DNA from: Salipiger abyssi
Lineage (GTDB): Bacteria; Pseudomonadota; Alphaproteobacteria; Rhodobacterales; Rhodobacteraceae
NCBI RefSeq assembly: GCF_001975705.1
Contig: NZ_CP015093.1
Location: 372,001-436,000 of the forward strand
DNA length: 64,000 bases
Reading direction: 5' to 3'
The notes beneath the pieces were generated by a model. It had not been told where the DNA came from, ran no database searches, and saw only the letters and a list, made by a program, of their open reading frames with translations. The first letter of the stretch is position 1. The number at the start of each line of letters is the position of its first letter. The position numbers and the translations under genes are program-made. Positions 8,621 through 17,620 of the stretch are shown here, in pieces.

Positions 8621-9085
8621 TCAGGCGCCGTGATCGGGCATCCTGCCCGACACCGCCCGGTAAGGCCGCGTCACGTCGCGCAGCCGCAGCTCCAGCGCCT
8701 CGACCCGGGCGCGCAGCGCGCCGTCGCCGGCGAGCGTGAAGACCACGAAGCCGCTGCCCTCCTCGCCCGGCTCGAAATCGACCGAGAGCAGCGACAGCAC
8801 CGTGTCGCGCTCCTCGCGCGCCACACCCTGGCTCGACACGCCGAGCACGTTCTCGACCGAGACCAGCGCCCGCACCCGTTCGGGCGGCTGCACATGCTGA
8901 CCATCCTCGCGGCGCAGCCGGTTGACCAGCAGCGTCAGCCGCTGGTGGCGTTTCTGGAAAGCGACATCGCCCACGGTCAGCACCGCGTCCTGCAACAGCG
9001 CCGAGAGCACTTGCAGATCCTCCGGGTCCATCGCGCCCAGATTCAGCGGCGTGCCGCCTGCGTCTTCAAACCGTGCGTCCGTCAA
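8621..9085 (-). CDS. DUF2948 family protein
   Basis: A 154-residue protein matching the alphaproteobacterial family DUF2948, recognisable by the segments [33 protein letters not shown] and the late VRLDVT-like ending [12 protein letters not shown]. No catalytic motif, signal or membrane helix is seen, and no function is known. No ATG is available at the expected position. TTG at 9083-9085 overlaps the murA stop as TTGA, which would couple its translation to murA. hisD follows downstream, the order usual in this order of bacteria. Confidence 0.85.
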   Translation of the reverse strand: MTDARFEDAGGTPLNLGAMDPEDLQVLSALLQDAVLTVGDVAFQKRHQRLTLLVNRLRREDGQHVQPPERVRALVSVENVLGVSSQGVAREERDTVLSLLSVDFEPGEEGSGFVVFTLAGDGALRARVEALELRLRDVTRPYRAVSGRMPDHGA

Positions 9086-10353
9086 TCGCCCTTCACCCGT
9101 TCGATCTTTGCGCCCACCGCGCTCAGCTTGCTCACCACATGCTCGTAGCCGCGGTCGAGATGGTAGACCCGGCTCAACACGGTTTCGCCCTCTGCCGCAA
9201 GCCCCGCGAGGATCAGCGACACGCTGGCGCGCAGATCGGTGGCCATCACCGGCGCGCCTTTGAGCTTCTCCACGCCGGTCACGGTGGCGGTGCCGCCATG
9301 CACGTCGATCCGGGCGCCCATGCGCATCAGCTCCGGCGCATGCATAAAGCGATTCTCGAAGATCTTCTCCTCCAGCACACTGGTGCCCTCGGCGGTGCAG
9401 AGCAGCGCCATCATCTGCGCCTGAAGATCGGTGGGAAAGCCCGGGAAGGGCTCGGTCACCACATCGACCGCGCGCACCGCGCCGTTCCTGCGCGACACCT
9501 TGAGCCCGTCCGGCGTCTCCTCGACCGAGACCCCGGCGGCATCGAGCTTTTCGCAAAAGCTCTCGACCAGCGCGATGGTGCCGCCGAGGCATTCCACCTC
9601 GCCGCCGCAGATCGCCGGCGCCAGCATATAGGTGCCAAGCTCGATCCGGTCGGTGACCACGCGGTGGGTCGCCCCGCCCAGCCGGGCGACGCCCTGGATC
9701 TCGATGGTATCCGTGCCCTCGCCCGAGATCTGCGCGCCCATCTTGCGCAGGCATTGCGCCAGATCGACAATCTCCGGCTCGCGCGCGGCGTTTTTCAGCA
9801 CCGTGGTGCCGTTGGCCAGCGTCGCCGCCATCAGCGCATTCTCGGTGGCGCCGACCGAGACCAGCGGAAACTCCACCTCCCCGCCGCGCAGCCCGCCCGA
9901 CGGCGCCTTGGCGTGCACATAGCCCTCTTTCAGCTCGAGCTCGGCGCCCATCGCCTCCAGCGCGCGCAGATGCAGATCGACAGGCCGCGCGCCGATGGCA
10001 CAGCCGCCGGGCAGCGACACTTCCGCATGGCCGTAGCGCGCCAGCAGCGGGCCCAGCACGAGGATCGAGGCGCGCATCTTGCGCACGATATCGTATTCGG
10101 CGCGGGTGCCGGTCAGGTCGTGGCTCGACATCGCCAGCACCTGATTGTCCTGAAGCCCCTGCACCTCGGCGCCCAGCGATTGCAGCAGCAGCGTCATGGT
10201 GCGGATGTCCGACAGGCGCGGCGCATTGGTCAGCGTCAGCGGCTCGTCGGAGAGCAGCGTCGCCGGCATGAGGGTCAGGCAGGCGTTCTTGGCCCCTGCG
10301 ATGGGAATCTGGCCGGAAAGCGGGCCGTTCCCGGTGACGAGGATGGAATCCAT
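9082..10353 (-). CDS. murA: UDP-N-acetylglucosamine 1-carboxyvinyltransferase
   Basis: A 423-residue EPSP-synthase-fold enzyme catalysing the first committed step of peptidoglycan synthesis, transfer of enolpyruvate from PEP to UDP-GlcNAc. Visible features are the substrate-binding K22 (AGAKNAC), the loop cysteine C118 in [15 protein letters not shown] that reacts with PEP and is the fosfomycin target, and the C-terminal HLDRGYEHV segment. The start ATG at 10353 lies three bases after the stop of a 52-residue ORF, and the two are probably co-transcribed. Confidence 0.97.
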   Translation of the reverse strand: MDSILVTGNGPLSGQIPIAGAKNACLTLMPATLLSDEPLTLTNAPRLSDIRTMTLLLQSLGAEVQGLQDNQVLAMSSHDLTGTRAEYDIVRKMRASILVLGPLLARYGHAEVSLPGGCAIGARPVDLHLRALEAMGAELELKEGYVHAKAPSGGLRGGEVEFPLVSVGATENALMAATLANGTTVLKNAAREPEIVDLAQCLRKMGAQISGEGTDTIEIQGVARLGGATHRVVTDRIELGTYMLAPAICGGEVECLGGTIALVESFCEKLDAAGVSVEETPDGLKVSRRNGAVRAVDVVTEPFPGFPTDLQAQMMALLCTAEGTSVLEEKIFENRFMHAPELMRMGARIDVHGGTATVTGVEKLKGAPVMATDLRASVSLILAGLAAEGETVLSRVYHLDRGYEHVVSKLSAVGAKIERVKGD

Positions 10354-10356
10354 TTC

Positions 10357-10515
10357 CTAGGGGTCCTTTTCACTGCTCTGTTCGGACGCGGGCTTTGCCG
10401 CGCCGCGTGCCTTTGCCTGTTGCTTGCGCCGGGCGAGATTCGCCTTCAGCGCCGCTTTCAGCCGCGTATCGCGGTCTTTCGGCGTGGGTTTCTGGCTGCC
10501 TGTCTTGCGCTCCAT
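10357..10515 (-). CDS. Small basic hypothetical protein upstream of murA
   Basis: A 52-residue ORF, starting MERKTGSQKPTPKDRDTRL and ending SEQSSEKDP, whose TAG lies three bases before the murA ATG. It is rich in Lys, Arg, Ala and Gln, with a central helix-like stretch RLKAALKANLARRKQQAKA and no membrane segment. A protein of this kind is commonly annotated in front of murA in Rhodobacterales, as far as I recall. Function unknown; nucleic-acid binding would be a guess from its charge. Confidence 0.65.
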   Translation of the reverse strand: MERKTGSQKPTPKDRDTRLKAALKANLARRKQQAKARGAAKPASEQSSEKDP

Positions 10516-10614
10516 GAGCCTTCTTTAAAGCAGGGGTGAAAAACCGTCCAGATTGCGCTTGCACCGGAATCAATTTGCGTCTAATCACCCGCCACGCTGA
10601 TAAGGCGCCCCGGC

Positions 10615-10689
<75 letters not shown>

Positions 10690-10772
10690 CTTTCCAATCC
10701 GGTTTTTGCTTGTTTCGCATCTGCGTGGCGGTGCCTTTGGCACTTGCACAGTCTCCGACGCAAGCGGCGGCG

Positions 10773-12089
10773 TCACTTTCCGTAAAGCTTGAAGCGCAAC
10801 GTTCTGTTCATGGTCGACAGAGTGCTCACCGGCATTTCGTGCCAGGAGGTGAAACGGAACGCGGCGATATCGCCAAGCGCCACGGACTCGCTGCGCCACC
10901 GGCCAGAGGCGATGTTGCGGGCAAAGGCCACCGACTCGTCCCAGTACCGTGCATCGGCGGCATTCTGTTCGGATACGCAATCGCGCGGCATCTTTCTTCC
11001 GCGGGCGTTTTCGTAGGGAAGGTAGGGCAGACTGCCCCCCGAGATCTGCCAGTTGTCCTGCCAGACACAGCGGACCGTCCCGCGGTATTTGCGGTAGCGC
11101 GGCATGTCGAGACCGGGATAGAGCGCATAATTCGTGTTGGTCACGATGGTCAGCTTTGCCCGTGTGCGGGGCAAGGTTTTGAGGATCTCCAACAGTGCCG
11201 CCGTCTTTGCACGAAACGCCGCCGGATCGGCCTTGGCGTGATTATAAGGATAGTCGACGACCGCGCCGCTGAGGGCGAGTGGGCGATCCTTGTCAGCCTC
11301 CATTGCGAGCTTGAGTTCCGAGAGCACCCCCGTCATCACGTCGGTGGTTTTGCCTGCGGTCTTCAGCGCGGAATGCCGACCTGCCGCCCAGTTCGGAAGG
11401 TTGACCAGCAGCGCCATGTCCACCGTCACACCGGCGGCGCGGTTGGTGGCGTGCGCGTTGGTCAGATCCCTCAGCCGCTTCATATAAAGCAGCGCGACCC
11501 GCGCCGCACCGCGATCCGAATACCCCCGACCGGTTGCGGTTTCCGCACAGCTATATGCCTTCCGCGATCCGTCGAGCAGCCGCAGGAACGGGCCATCGAC
11601 ATCAATCGCCCGGATCGGAACGCCCGCATCCAGCACTCGCCGGACGATCCGTCTGAACTCCCACTCGGCGGCGGCGTTCGCGGTTTGCGCCGGATCGGCC
11701 CCCGGTGCACAACCAGAGACGCCCAGACCGTAGCCCGCAACATATGTGACGCGAAAATCATCTGCGGCGGACGCACCGCGATTGAGTGTGCGCCGCAAAT
11801 TCGCGAGATCGCCATCGGACAGATAGGTGCCGTCCGGGCGCCTGGAATGATCCGGCGCGAAGGGCGACACCAGCGCCTGCGAGATCACGATGCGGCGTAG
11901 CCCGTTCGCGTGAAACTTGTTCCACATACTCGCACGCGCCTCGACGCTGCTGTCGAAGACATCCGCGAAATCCATCGAGCGCAGATTCGGGCCGAACTCG
12001 ATCTCCTGCGCCGAGAGCGTGTTGGCCACCACGGTTGCGACAAGCGCAGCAGCGATCAAAAGACCACGCGGATTGAACAGTTTCATCAT
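10773..12089 (-). CDS. Unrecognised secreted protein
   Basis: A 438-residue protein I do not recognise. The start MMKLFNPRGLL at 12089 gives a standard signal peptide with a hydrophobic core near residues 10-22 and a likely cut after TLSAQ, so the mature protein is periplasmic or exported. The mature part has alternating strands and helices with conserved-looking acidic pockets (IRAIDVDGPFLRLL, SGAVVDYPYN, TIVTNTNYALYPG), suggesting a TIM-barrel or glycoside-hydrolase-like fold, and several cysteines. It stands alone between tRNA-Thr and the flavin oxidoreductase, with no operon partner. No function is assigned. Confidence 0.7.
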   Translation of the reverse strand: MMKLFNPRGLLIAAALVATVVANTLSAQEIEFGPNLRSMDFADVFDSSVEARASMWNKFHANGLRRIVISQALVSPFAPDHSRRPDGTYLSDGDLANLRRTLNRGASAADDFRVTYVAGYGLGVSGCAPGADPAQTANAAAEWEFRRIVRRVLDAGVPIRAIDVDGPFLRLLDGSRKAYSCAETATGRGYSDRGAARVALLYMKRLRDLTNAHATNRAAGVTVDMALLVNLPNWAAGRHSALKTAGKTTDVMTGVLSELKLAMEADKDRPLALSGAVVDYPYNHAKADPAAFRAKTAALLEILKTLPRTRAKLTIVTNTNYALYPGLDMPRYRKYRGTVRCVWQDNWQISGGSLPYLPYENARGRKMPRDCVSEQNAADARYWDESVAFARNIASGRWRSESVALGDIAAFRFTSWHEMPVSTLSTMNRTLRFKLYGK

Positions 12090-12239
12090 CGGACCGCCTG
12101 CGCTGTTTCCCGGACCGCGCAGGCACCTCTGCAACGCGCGGCGTTGCTTCGCAGGATAGCTCACCAGCCCCGGCAGGCAACAGCCGGCGGCCAGCCGCCC
12201 TGCCCTTGAGCCGGATATGGCCATCCGGTGCCGGCGCTG

Positions 12240-14276
12240 TCAAAGCGCCCGCGACAACCGCAGCGCGTCGTAGATCGCCGCGTGGGTGTTGCGGGCCGAT
12301 ACCGCGTCGCCGATGCGGAAGAGCCGATAGGCGCCCTCCGGATTGCGGCGCACGTCCTGCGGCGCCAGCGCCACCAGCGCCTCATAATCCACCTCTCCGA
12401 GATTGACCGAGCCCGGGCGCAGCTCGAAATAAAGATCGTCGAGCGGCCTTGTGCCGAGATTGACCACCACCTGATCGACCTCGCGGGTCCGGGTGAAGGC
12501 GCCGTAATCGCTGCCGAGCTGCGCCTCCAGCACGTTGCCTGCCCGGCGCACCGCGTCGAGCTTCCAGGTCACGGTGAAACGCACGTCGCGGCCCTGAAGC
12601 GCGCGCAGTGACGGTGTCAGCGACATGCCCATGACCTCGGAGGCGATATTGCGGTCGCGGGTGACGATCTCCACCGACGCACCGGTGGCGGCGATGGTCT
12701 CGGCGGCCTGAAGCGCCGCGAAATCCCCCGCGTCGTCAAAGATCAGCACATTGCTGCCGGGGCGCGCATCGCCCGAGAGGATATCCCAGGCGGTCACCAC
12801 CAGCCCGTCGCCCTCCGCCAGCCCCTCCGCATGGGGCAGCCCCCCGGTGGCGACGATCACCACGTCCGGCGCCTCGGCCCGTACGGTGTCGGCATCGGCG
12901 AAGCTGTTGAAATGAAAGCGCACCCCCAGGCGCTCGCATTCGGCAAAGCGCCAGTCGATCAGCGACATCATCTCGGCCCGGCGCGGCGTCTGCGCGGTGA
13001 GCCGCACCTGCCCGCCGGGATCGTTCGCCGCCTCGTGCACCACCACCTCATGGCCACGCAGCGCCGCAACCCGCGCCGCCTCCAGCCCCGCGGGGCCCGC
13101 GCCCACGATCACCACGCGGCGTGTCTCCGTCGCCGGCGCGATCTCGTGCGGCAGCTCCAGCTCGCGCCCCGTCGAGGGGTTGTGCAGGCAGAGTGCGCCG
13201 CCACCCATATAGATCCGGTCGAGGCAGTAATTGGCGCCGACGCAGGGCCGGATCCGGTCCTCCTCGCCGCGCAGGATCTTGGCGACGATATGCGGGTCGG
13301 CCATATGCGCGCGGGTCATGCCGACGATATCGAGCTTGCCGCTGGCGATGGCGTGGCGGGCGGTGGCCACGTCCTGGATCTTGGCGGCGTGCAGGGTGGG
13401 GATCTGTGCCTCGGCGCGGATCTCTCCGGCGAAATCCAGATGCGGGGCGCTGCGCATGCCCTGCACCGGGATCACATCGGTCAGCGCCGCGTCGGTGTCG
13501 ATATGGCCCCGGATGACATTGAGGAAATCCACCAGCCCACTGGCTTTGAGCCGCCGCGTGATCTCCATCCCCTCGGCTTTCGTGATGCCGCCCTGCTCCA
13601 CCTCATCCGCCGCGTAGCGGATGCCGACGATAAAGTCGGCGCCCACCCGCTCGCGGATCGCGCCCAGCACCTCCATGGCAAAGCGCATGCGGTTGTCGAG
13701 CGACCCGCCATAGGGCGCCTCCATCTCATTGACCAGCGGCGTCCAGAACTGGTCCATCAGGTGGCCGTAGGCTTCGAGCTCGATCCCGTCGAGCCCTGCG
13801 GCCTGCATCCGCTCGGCGGCATCGGCGTAATCCGCGATCACCCGCGCGATATCCCAGTCCTCGGCCTTTTTCGGAAAGGCCCGGTGCGCCACCTCGCGCG
13901 CGTGCCCGGCGCTGAGCGACGGCAACCAGTCGCCCCGGTCCCAGCGGGTGCGGCGGCCCAGATGGGTGAGCTGGATCATCACCGCGCAGCCGTGATCGTG
14001 GCATTCCTCGGTCAGCGCGCGCATCCAGCCCACCACCTCGTCCTTCCAGGCGAGGATATTGTTGAAGGCGGGCGGGCTGTCGCGCGACACGCTGGCCGAG
14101 CCCGCCGTCATGGTCAGCCCGACCCCCGCCCGCGCCCGTTCGGCGTGATAGGCGCGATAACGCGCCTTGGGCATGCCATCCTCGGCATAGGCGGGCTCGT
14201 GCGAGGACAGCATCAGGCGATTCTTCAGCGTCAGATGCTTGAGCTGGAACGGCTGGAGCAGCGGATCGGCGGACAT
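12240..14276 (-). CDS. Old-yellow-enzyme-type FMN/FAD amine dehydrogenase (N-methylproline demethylase-like)
   Basis: A 678-residue enzyme built like trimethylamine dehydrogenase and 2,4-dienoyl-CoA reductase. It has an N-terminal FMN TIM barrel (about residues 1-340, with HEPAYAEDGM, TMTAGSASVSRDSP and QLTHLGRRT), a cysteine region and a C-terminal FAD/NAD domain (VVIVGAGPAGLEAARVAA). Its closest resemblance, from memory, is to N-methylproline (stachydrine pathway) demethylases. The iron-sulfur region reads C345-VGANY-C351 with C363; trimethylamine dehydrogenase has C345, C348, C351 and C364, so one ligand position is alanine here. The start at 14276 has AGGGAG upstream. A TetR regulator is divergent. 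Confidence 0.85.
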   Translation of the reverse strand: MSADPLLQPFQLKHLTLKNRLMLSSHEPAYAEDGMPKARYRAYHAERARAGVGLTMTAGSASVSRDSPPAFNNILAWKDEVVGWMRALTEECHDHGCAVMIQLTHLGRRTRWDRGDWLPSLSAGHAREVAHRAFPKKAEDWDIARVIADYADAAERMQAAGLDGIELEAYGHLMDQFWTPLVNEMEAPYGGSLDNRMRFAMEVLGAIRERVGADFIVGIRYAADEVEQGGITKAEGMEITRRLKASGLVDFLNVIRGHIDTDAALTDVIPVQGMRSAPHLDFAGEIRAEAQIPTLHAAKIQDVATARHAIASGKLDIVGMTRAHMADPHIVAKILRGEEDRIRPCVGANYCLDRIYMGGGALCLHNPSTGRELELPHEIAPATETRRVVIVGAGPAGLEAARVAALRGHEVVVHEAANDPGGQVRLTAQTPRRAEMMSLIDWRFAECERLGVRFHFNSFADADTVRAEAPDVVIVATGGLPHAEGLAEGDGLVVTAWDILSGDARPGSNVLIFDDAGDFAALQAAETIAATGASVEIVTRDRNIASEVMGMSLTPSLRALQGRDVRFTVTWKLDAVRRAGNVLEAQLGSDYGAFTRTREVDQVVVNLGTRPLDDLYFELRPGSVNLGEVDYEALVALAPQDVRRNPEGAYRLFRIGDAVSARNTHAAIYDALRLSRAL

Positions 14277-14395
14277 GGGCGGACTCCCTGTTGGACAGGC
14301 GTGACGCTGCGCAAAATGTTCACTTATGTCAAGTTTGAGATCACCTCTGTCCATTTCCGATTGTTGCGCCCTGCAAGACCGGCTAATCTGTTGGC

Positions 14396-15037
14396 ATGAG
14401 CAGTCAGGACGCGCAGGCAGAGACCGACAAAACCGCCGGCTGGCGCGGCTCGCGCGAGCTCTGGCTGGAGGCGGCAAGGCAGGCCTTTGTCGAGAGCGGT
14501 CTGGAGGCGGTGAAGATCCAGCCTCTGGCTGCACGGCTGGACCTCTCCCGCACGAGTTTTTACTGGTTTTTCAAGGACCGGGGTGCCCTTCTTCAGGCAT
14601 TGCTCGAACTCTGGGAAGCGCGGAATACCGGCGCCATCCAGGCCGCCTGCGAGGCCTATGCCGAGACCCTGCCCGAAGCGGTTCTGACGCTGATTGCCGC
14701 CTTTCTGGAGGAAACCGGGTTCGAGCCGCGTTTCGATTTCGCGGTACGTGGCTGGGCGCATCGCGACGCGACGGTCGCGGCGCGGGTGCAGGCGGCGGAC
14801 GAGGCCCGGCTTGCGGCGATTCGCGCCATGTTCACCCGTTTCGGCCTGCCCGCGACAGAGGCGGATGTGCGCGCGCGGACGGTCTATCTCACCCAGATGG
14901 GCTATATCTCGATGCAGGTGCAGGAGACGCTGGAGATCCGGCTGGCGCGTGTCGCCGATTACGTGGCGATCTTTGCCGGCCAGCCGCCGCAGCCGAACGA
15001 GATGGCGCGATTCCGGGCACGGTTCGGCAGGGGCTAG
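14396..15037 (+). CDS. TetR/AcrR family transcriptional regulator
   Basis: A 213-residue one-component regulator. The N-terminal helix-turn-helix lies near residues 18-62 (ARQAFVESGLEAVKIQPLAA, then LDLSRTSFYWFFKDRGAL), followed by an all-helical ligand domain. It is divergent from the flavin amine dehydrogenase-like gene with 119 bases between the starts, so it is the likely local regulator of that gene and of itself. The ligand is unknown. It ends just before an inverted repeat shared with the convergent ThDP enzyme gene. Confidence 0.9.
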   Translation: MSSQDAQAETDKTAGWRGSRELWLEAARQAFVESGLEAVKIQPLAARLDLSRTSFYWFFKDRGALLQALLELWEARNTGAIQAACEAYAETLPEAVLTLIAAFLEETGFEPRFDFAVRGWAHRDATVAARVQAADEARLAAIRAMFTRFGLPATEADVRARTVYLTQMGYISMQVQETLEIRLARVADYVAIFAGQPPQPNEMARFRARFGRG

Positions 15038-15043
15038 CGGCGC

Positions 15044-15125
15044 CGTAGGGTGGGCAATTTGCCCACCGCGCCGGGCGGTTGCGTGGGATGACGCTGGAAG
15101 CGGTGGGCAAATTGCCCACCCTACG
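15044..15125. terminator. Inverted repeat of TGGGCAATTTGCCCA type, probable bidirectional terminator
   Basis: A 26-base arm at 15044-15069 is the exact reverse complement of 15100-15125, with a 30-base loop. Each arm also contains its own palindrome, TGGGCAATTTGCCCA on the left and TGGGCAAATTGCCCA on the right. It lies between convergent genes, starts six bases after the TetR stop, and covers the stop codon of the ThDP enzyme (15121-15123). A degenerate single copy is at 40979-41004, so this may be a dispersed REP-like element used as a terminator. Confidence 0.65.
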
Positions 15126-16776
15126 AGCCTGCGCGGATCTGCGTCAGCGTCCGGTACGGCGTCAGCGCCTCGGTATCCACCGTCAGTTCCAGCAGCGCAC
15201 CATTGGGCGCCGCCAATGCCCGTTCGAAGGTCTCGGCGAATTGCGCGGTCTCGGACACCACTTCGCCATGCAGGCCACAAGCCCGCGCAAGCGCCGCGAA
15301 ATCGGGGTTTTGCAGGTCGGTGGCGCTGACCCGTGCCGGGAATTCGCGCTCCTGATGCGCGCGGATCGTGCCGTAGCTGCCATTGTTGACCACGATCACG
15401 ATCACCGCCGCCCCCGCCTGCCGGGCGCTGGCAAGCTCCTGCATCGTCATCTGGATATCGCCATCGCCGGCAAAGCAGAGCACCACCGCATCGGGGCGCT
15501 CCAGCTTGGCCGCCACCGCCGCCGGCAGCCCGTAACCCATCGCGCCGGATTGCGGCGCCAGCAGCCGGATGCCCGGCTGGAACCGGAAGAACCGCGAGGA
15601 CCAGACGGTGAAATTGCCCGCGCCATTGGTCAGCACCAGCTCACGGTCTTCCAGCCGCTCGCGCAGATGCGCGCAGACCGCGACCATATCCACCGGACCG
15701 GGCTGCGCCGGCGCCTTGTCGATGAAGCCGAGATACGCCTCCCGCGCCGCCTCGCGCCACGCCGCCCAGCCGCCGGAAACCTGCTCCGTCAGCGCCAGCG
15801 CAAAGCGCTCGGGGGAGGCGTGAATGCCCAGCGTCGGGCGATAGACCTTGCCGATCTCGCGGTCCGAGGCGTGCACATGCACGATCTTCTGCACCGGATC
15901 GGGCACATCGAGGAGCGTATAGCCGTCGGTCATGTTCTCGCCGAACCGGATGCCCAGCGCCAGAATCACATCGGCCTCGCGCAGAAGCGCCTTGGTCGCA
16001 GCGCTCATCCCCACCCCGGCATCGCCGCAGAACACCGGCGAGCGATTGTCGAACTGGTCCTGATAGCGGAAGGAGGTCGCGACCGGGATGTCCGCCCCTT
16101 CGGCAAAACGCTGCAACGCCGCGCTGGCCTCGCGATCCCAGGGCGCGCCGCCCATCAGGATCAGCGGGCGCTCGGCGCGCTCCAGCATCTCCAGCGCCTC
16201 GACCATGGCGCCCGGCGCGGGCTCGGGCGGGAAGACCGGCACCGGCCCGTCGAGCGGCGCCGTCTCGGTCTCGGCCATCAGCATATCCTCGGGCAGCGCG
16301 ATCACCACCGGGCCGGGGCGGCCGGTGGTGGCCACCGTCCAGGCGCGCGACAGGATCTCGGGCACGCGGGCGACATCGTCGATCTCCACCGCCCATTTCG
16401 CCATGGTGCCGAAGACGGCGCGGTAGTCGACCTCCTGAAACGCCTCGCGCCCGCGCATGTCGGTGGCGATCTGGCCCACCAGAAGCAGCATCGGCGCGCT
16501 GTCCTGCATCGCCGTATGCACCCCGATGGAGGCGTTGGTGGCGCCCGGGCCGCGCGTCACCATGCAGATGCCGGGCTGACCGGTGAGCTTGCCATGCGCC
16601 GCCGCCATGAAGGCCGCCCCGCCCTCCTGCCGGCAATTGACGAAATCGAGCCGCCCCCTGCTGTCATGCATCGCGTCGAGAACCGCCAGATAGCTTTCGC
16701 CCGGCACGCCAAAGGCCCGCCGTGCGCCCAGCGCCGTCAGGCACTCCACCACCAGTTGCCCACCATTGCGCGCCAT
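15121..16776 (-). CDS. Thiamine diphosphate-dependent enzyme, acetolactate synthase large-subunit-like
   Basis: A 551-residue ThDP enzyme of the acetolactate synthase/benzoylformate decarboxylase superfamily. Visible are the N-terminal GVPGES loop with the cofactor-activating glutamate, the central Rossmann-like domain (residues about 185-330), and the C-terminal cofactor motif GDGDIQMTM...NN. It stands alone, without the small regulatory subunit of biosynthetic acetolactate synthase, so it is more likely a catabolic decarboxylase or ligase than IlvB. The start at 16776 has AAGGAGA eight bases upstream. Its stop codon lies inside the inverted repeat at 15044-15125. Confidence 0.88.
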   Translation of the reverse strand: MARNGGQLVVECLTALGARRAFGVPGESYLAVLDAMHDSRGRLDFVNCRQEGGAAFMAAAHGKLTGQPGICMVTRGPGATNASIGVHTAMQDSAPMLLLVGQIATDMRGREAFQEVDYRAVFGTMAKWAVEIDDVARVPEILSRAWTVATTGRPGPVVIALPEDMLMAETETAPLDGPVPVFPPEPAPGAMVEALEMLERAERPLILMGGAPWDREASAALQRFAEGADIPVATSFRYQDQFDNRSPVFCGDAGVGMSAATKALLREADVILALGIRFGENMTDGYTLLDVPDPVQKIVHVHASDREIGKVYRPTLGIHASPERFALALTEQVSGGWAAWREAAREAYLGFIDKAPAQPGPVDMVAVCAHLRERLEDRELVLTNGAGNFTVWSSRFFRFQPGIRLLAPQSGAMGYGLPAAVAAKLERPDAVVLCFAGDGDIQMTMQELASARQAGAAVIVIVVNNGSYGTIRAHQEREFPARVSATDLQNPDFAALARACGLHGEVVSETAQFAETFERALAAPNGALLELTVDTEALTPYRTLTQIRAGS

Positions 16777-16962
16777 TGCCGTTCTCCTTTCGCTGATAGG
16801 CGTGTTGTGAAGAAATCGCCCGACAACCGCAAGCGCGTGCAGAAAACACCACTCGCCAGAACGCTTTGTTAAGACACGCGCCGTATTTCTCATCCCGGAC
16901 CGGCGCGGATTTGGCCCGCCGGCAACAGACCCCGCGACGCTGCCAGAGGTGCCGATCCCACG

Positions 16963-17247
16963 ATGTCCGACCTTCACTCCCACCTTCTCGAACCCGTGCG
17001 GAACCGCAACGGCGAGGATGCGCTGGTGCCCTTCCTGCTGGGTGCGCGTCACATGCCGGTGTCGATCTCGGCCCGCGACGTGGCCCGGCTCGATGCGCAC
17101 CGGCTGCAAATTCTGCTGGTCGCAGAAAAGCAATGGGCCAGCGAAGGGCTGCCCTTCCGGCTGACCGACACTTCCGACACGTTCCGCGCCGGGCTCGAAC
17201 GGCTCGGCCTGGCCCCCGATCACTTCGACAAGGACCCCATGCAATGA
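16963..17247 (+). CDS. STAS domain protein at the head of the che operon
   Basis: A 94-residue protein with the strand-helix pattern of STAS (anti-sigma factor antagonist-like) domains: MPVSISARDVARLDAHRLQILLVAEKQW followed by a helix and DTFRAGLERLGL. STAS modules work by protein contacts and are sometimes phosphorylated on a conserved serine. Its stop overlaps the cheY start (ATGCAATGA), so it is part of the chemotaxis operon. Its exact role in signalling is not known. The 186 bases upstream, facing the ThDP enzyme gene, should hold the operon promoter, but I see no clear -35/-10. Confidence 0.72.
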   Translation: MSDLHSHLLEPVRNRNGEDALVPFLLGARHMPVSISARDVARLDAHRLQILLVAEKQWASEGLPFRLTDTSDTFRAGLERLGLAPDHFDKDPMQ

Positions 17248-17618
17248 CCACCAAAGTCCTCGCGATCGACGATTCCCGGACCATCCGTAACCTGCTGCGC
17301 GTCTCGCTCGAAGGGGCCGGCTTCGAATACCATTCGGCCTGCGACGGGGTCGAAGGGGTCGAACAGTTTTCCGAGGTCGAGCCCGATGTCGTCATCACCG
17401 ACATCAACATGCCCAATATGGACGGGTTCGGCGTGATCGAGAATCTGCGCAGCGGTCCCAACCGCACCACCGTGCCGATCATCGTGCTGACCACCGAAAG
17501 CGGCCCCGATCTCAAGACCCGCGCCCGCGAGGCCGGCGCCACCGGCTGGATCGTGAAACCCTTCGACGACGCCTCGCTGGTCTCGGTGCTGCGCCGTCTT
17601 ACCGGGCATGTGGTGTAA
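17244..17618 (+). CDS. cheY: CheY-type response regulator (first copy)
   Basis: A 124-residue single receiver domain. The acidic pair is in LAIDDSRTIRNLL, the phosphoacceptor aspartate in VVITDINMPNMDG (about D53), the switch threonine in IIVLTTES and the conserved lysine in WIVKPFDD, so it looks fully phosphorylatable. It lies directly before cheA, as is usual for alphaproteobacterial che operons, and would receive phosphate from CheA. Either flagellar-motor control or a phosphate-sink role is possible. It overlaps the STAS gene by four bases. Confidence 0.92.
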   Translation: MTTKVLAIDDSRTIRNLLRVSLEGAGFEYHSACDGVEGVEQFSEVEPDVVITDINMPNMDGFGVIENLRSGPNRTTVPIIVLTTESGPDLKTRAREAGATGWIVKPFDDASLVSVLRRLTGHVV

Positions 17619-17620
17619 CC

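Noticed and set aside
15044..15125. Transposon terminal inverted repeats
   Set aside because: Only 30 bases lie between the arms and no transposase is present; a terminator or REP-like unit fits better.
12831..16872. Plus-strand frames of 520-600 residues across the flavin oxidoreductase and ThDP enzyme
   Set aside because: Wholly antisense to genes with intact motifs, with no recognisable domain and no ribosome binding site.
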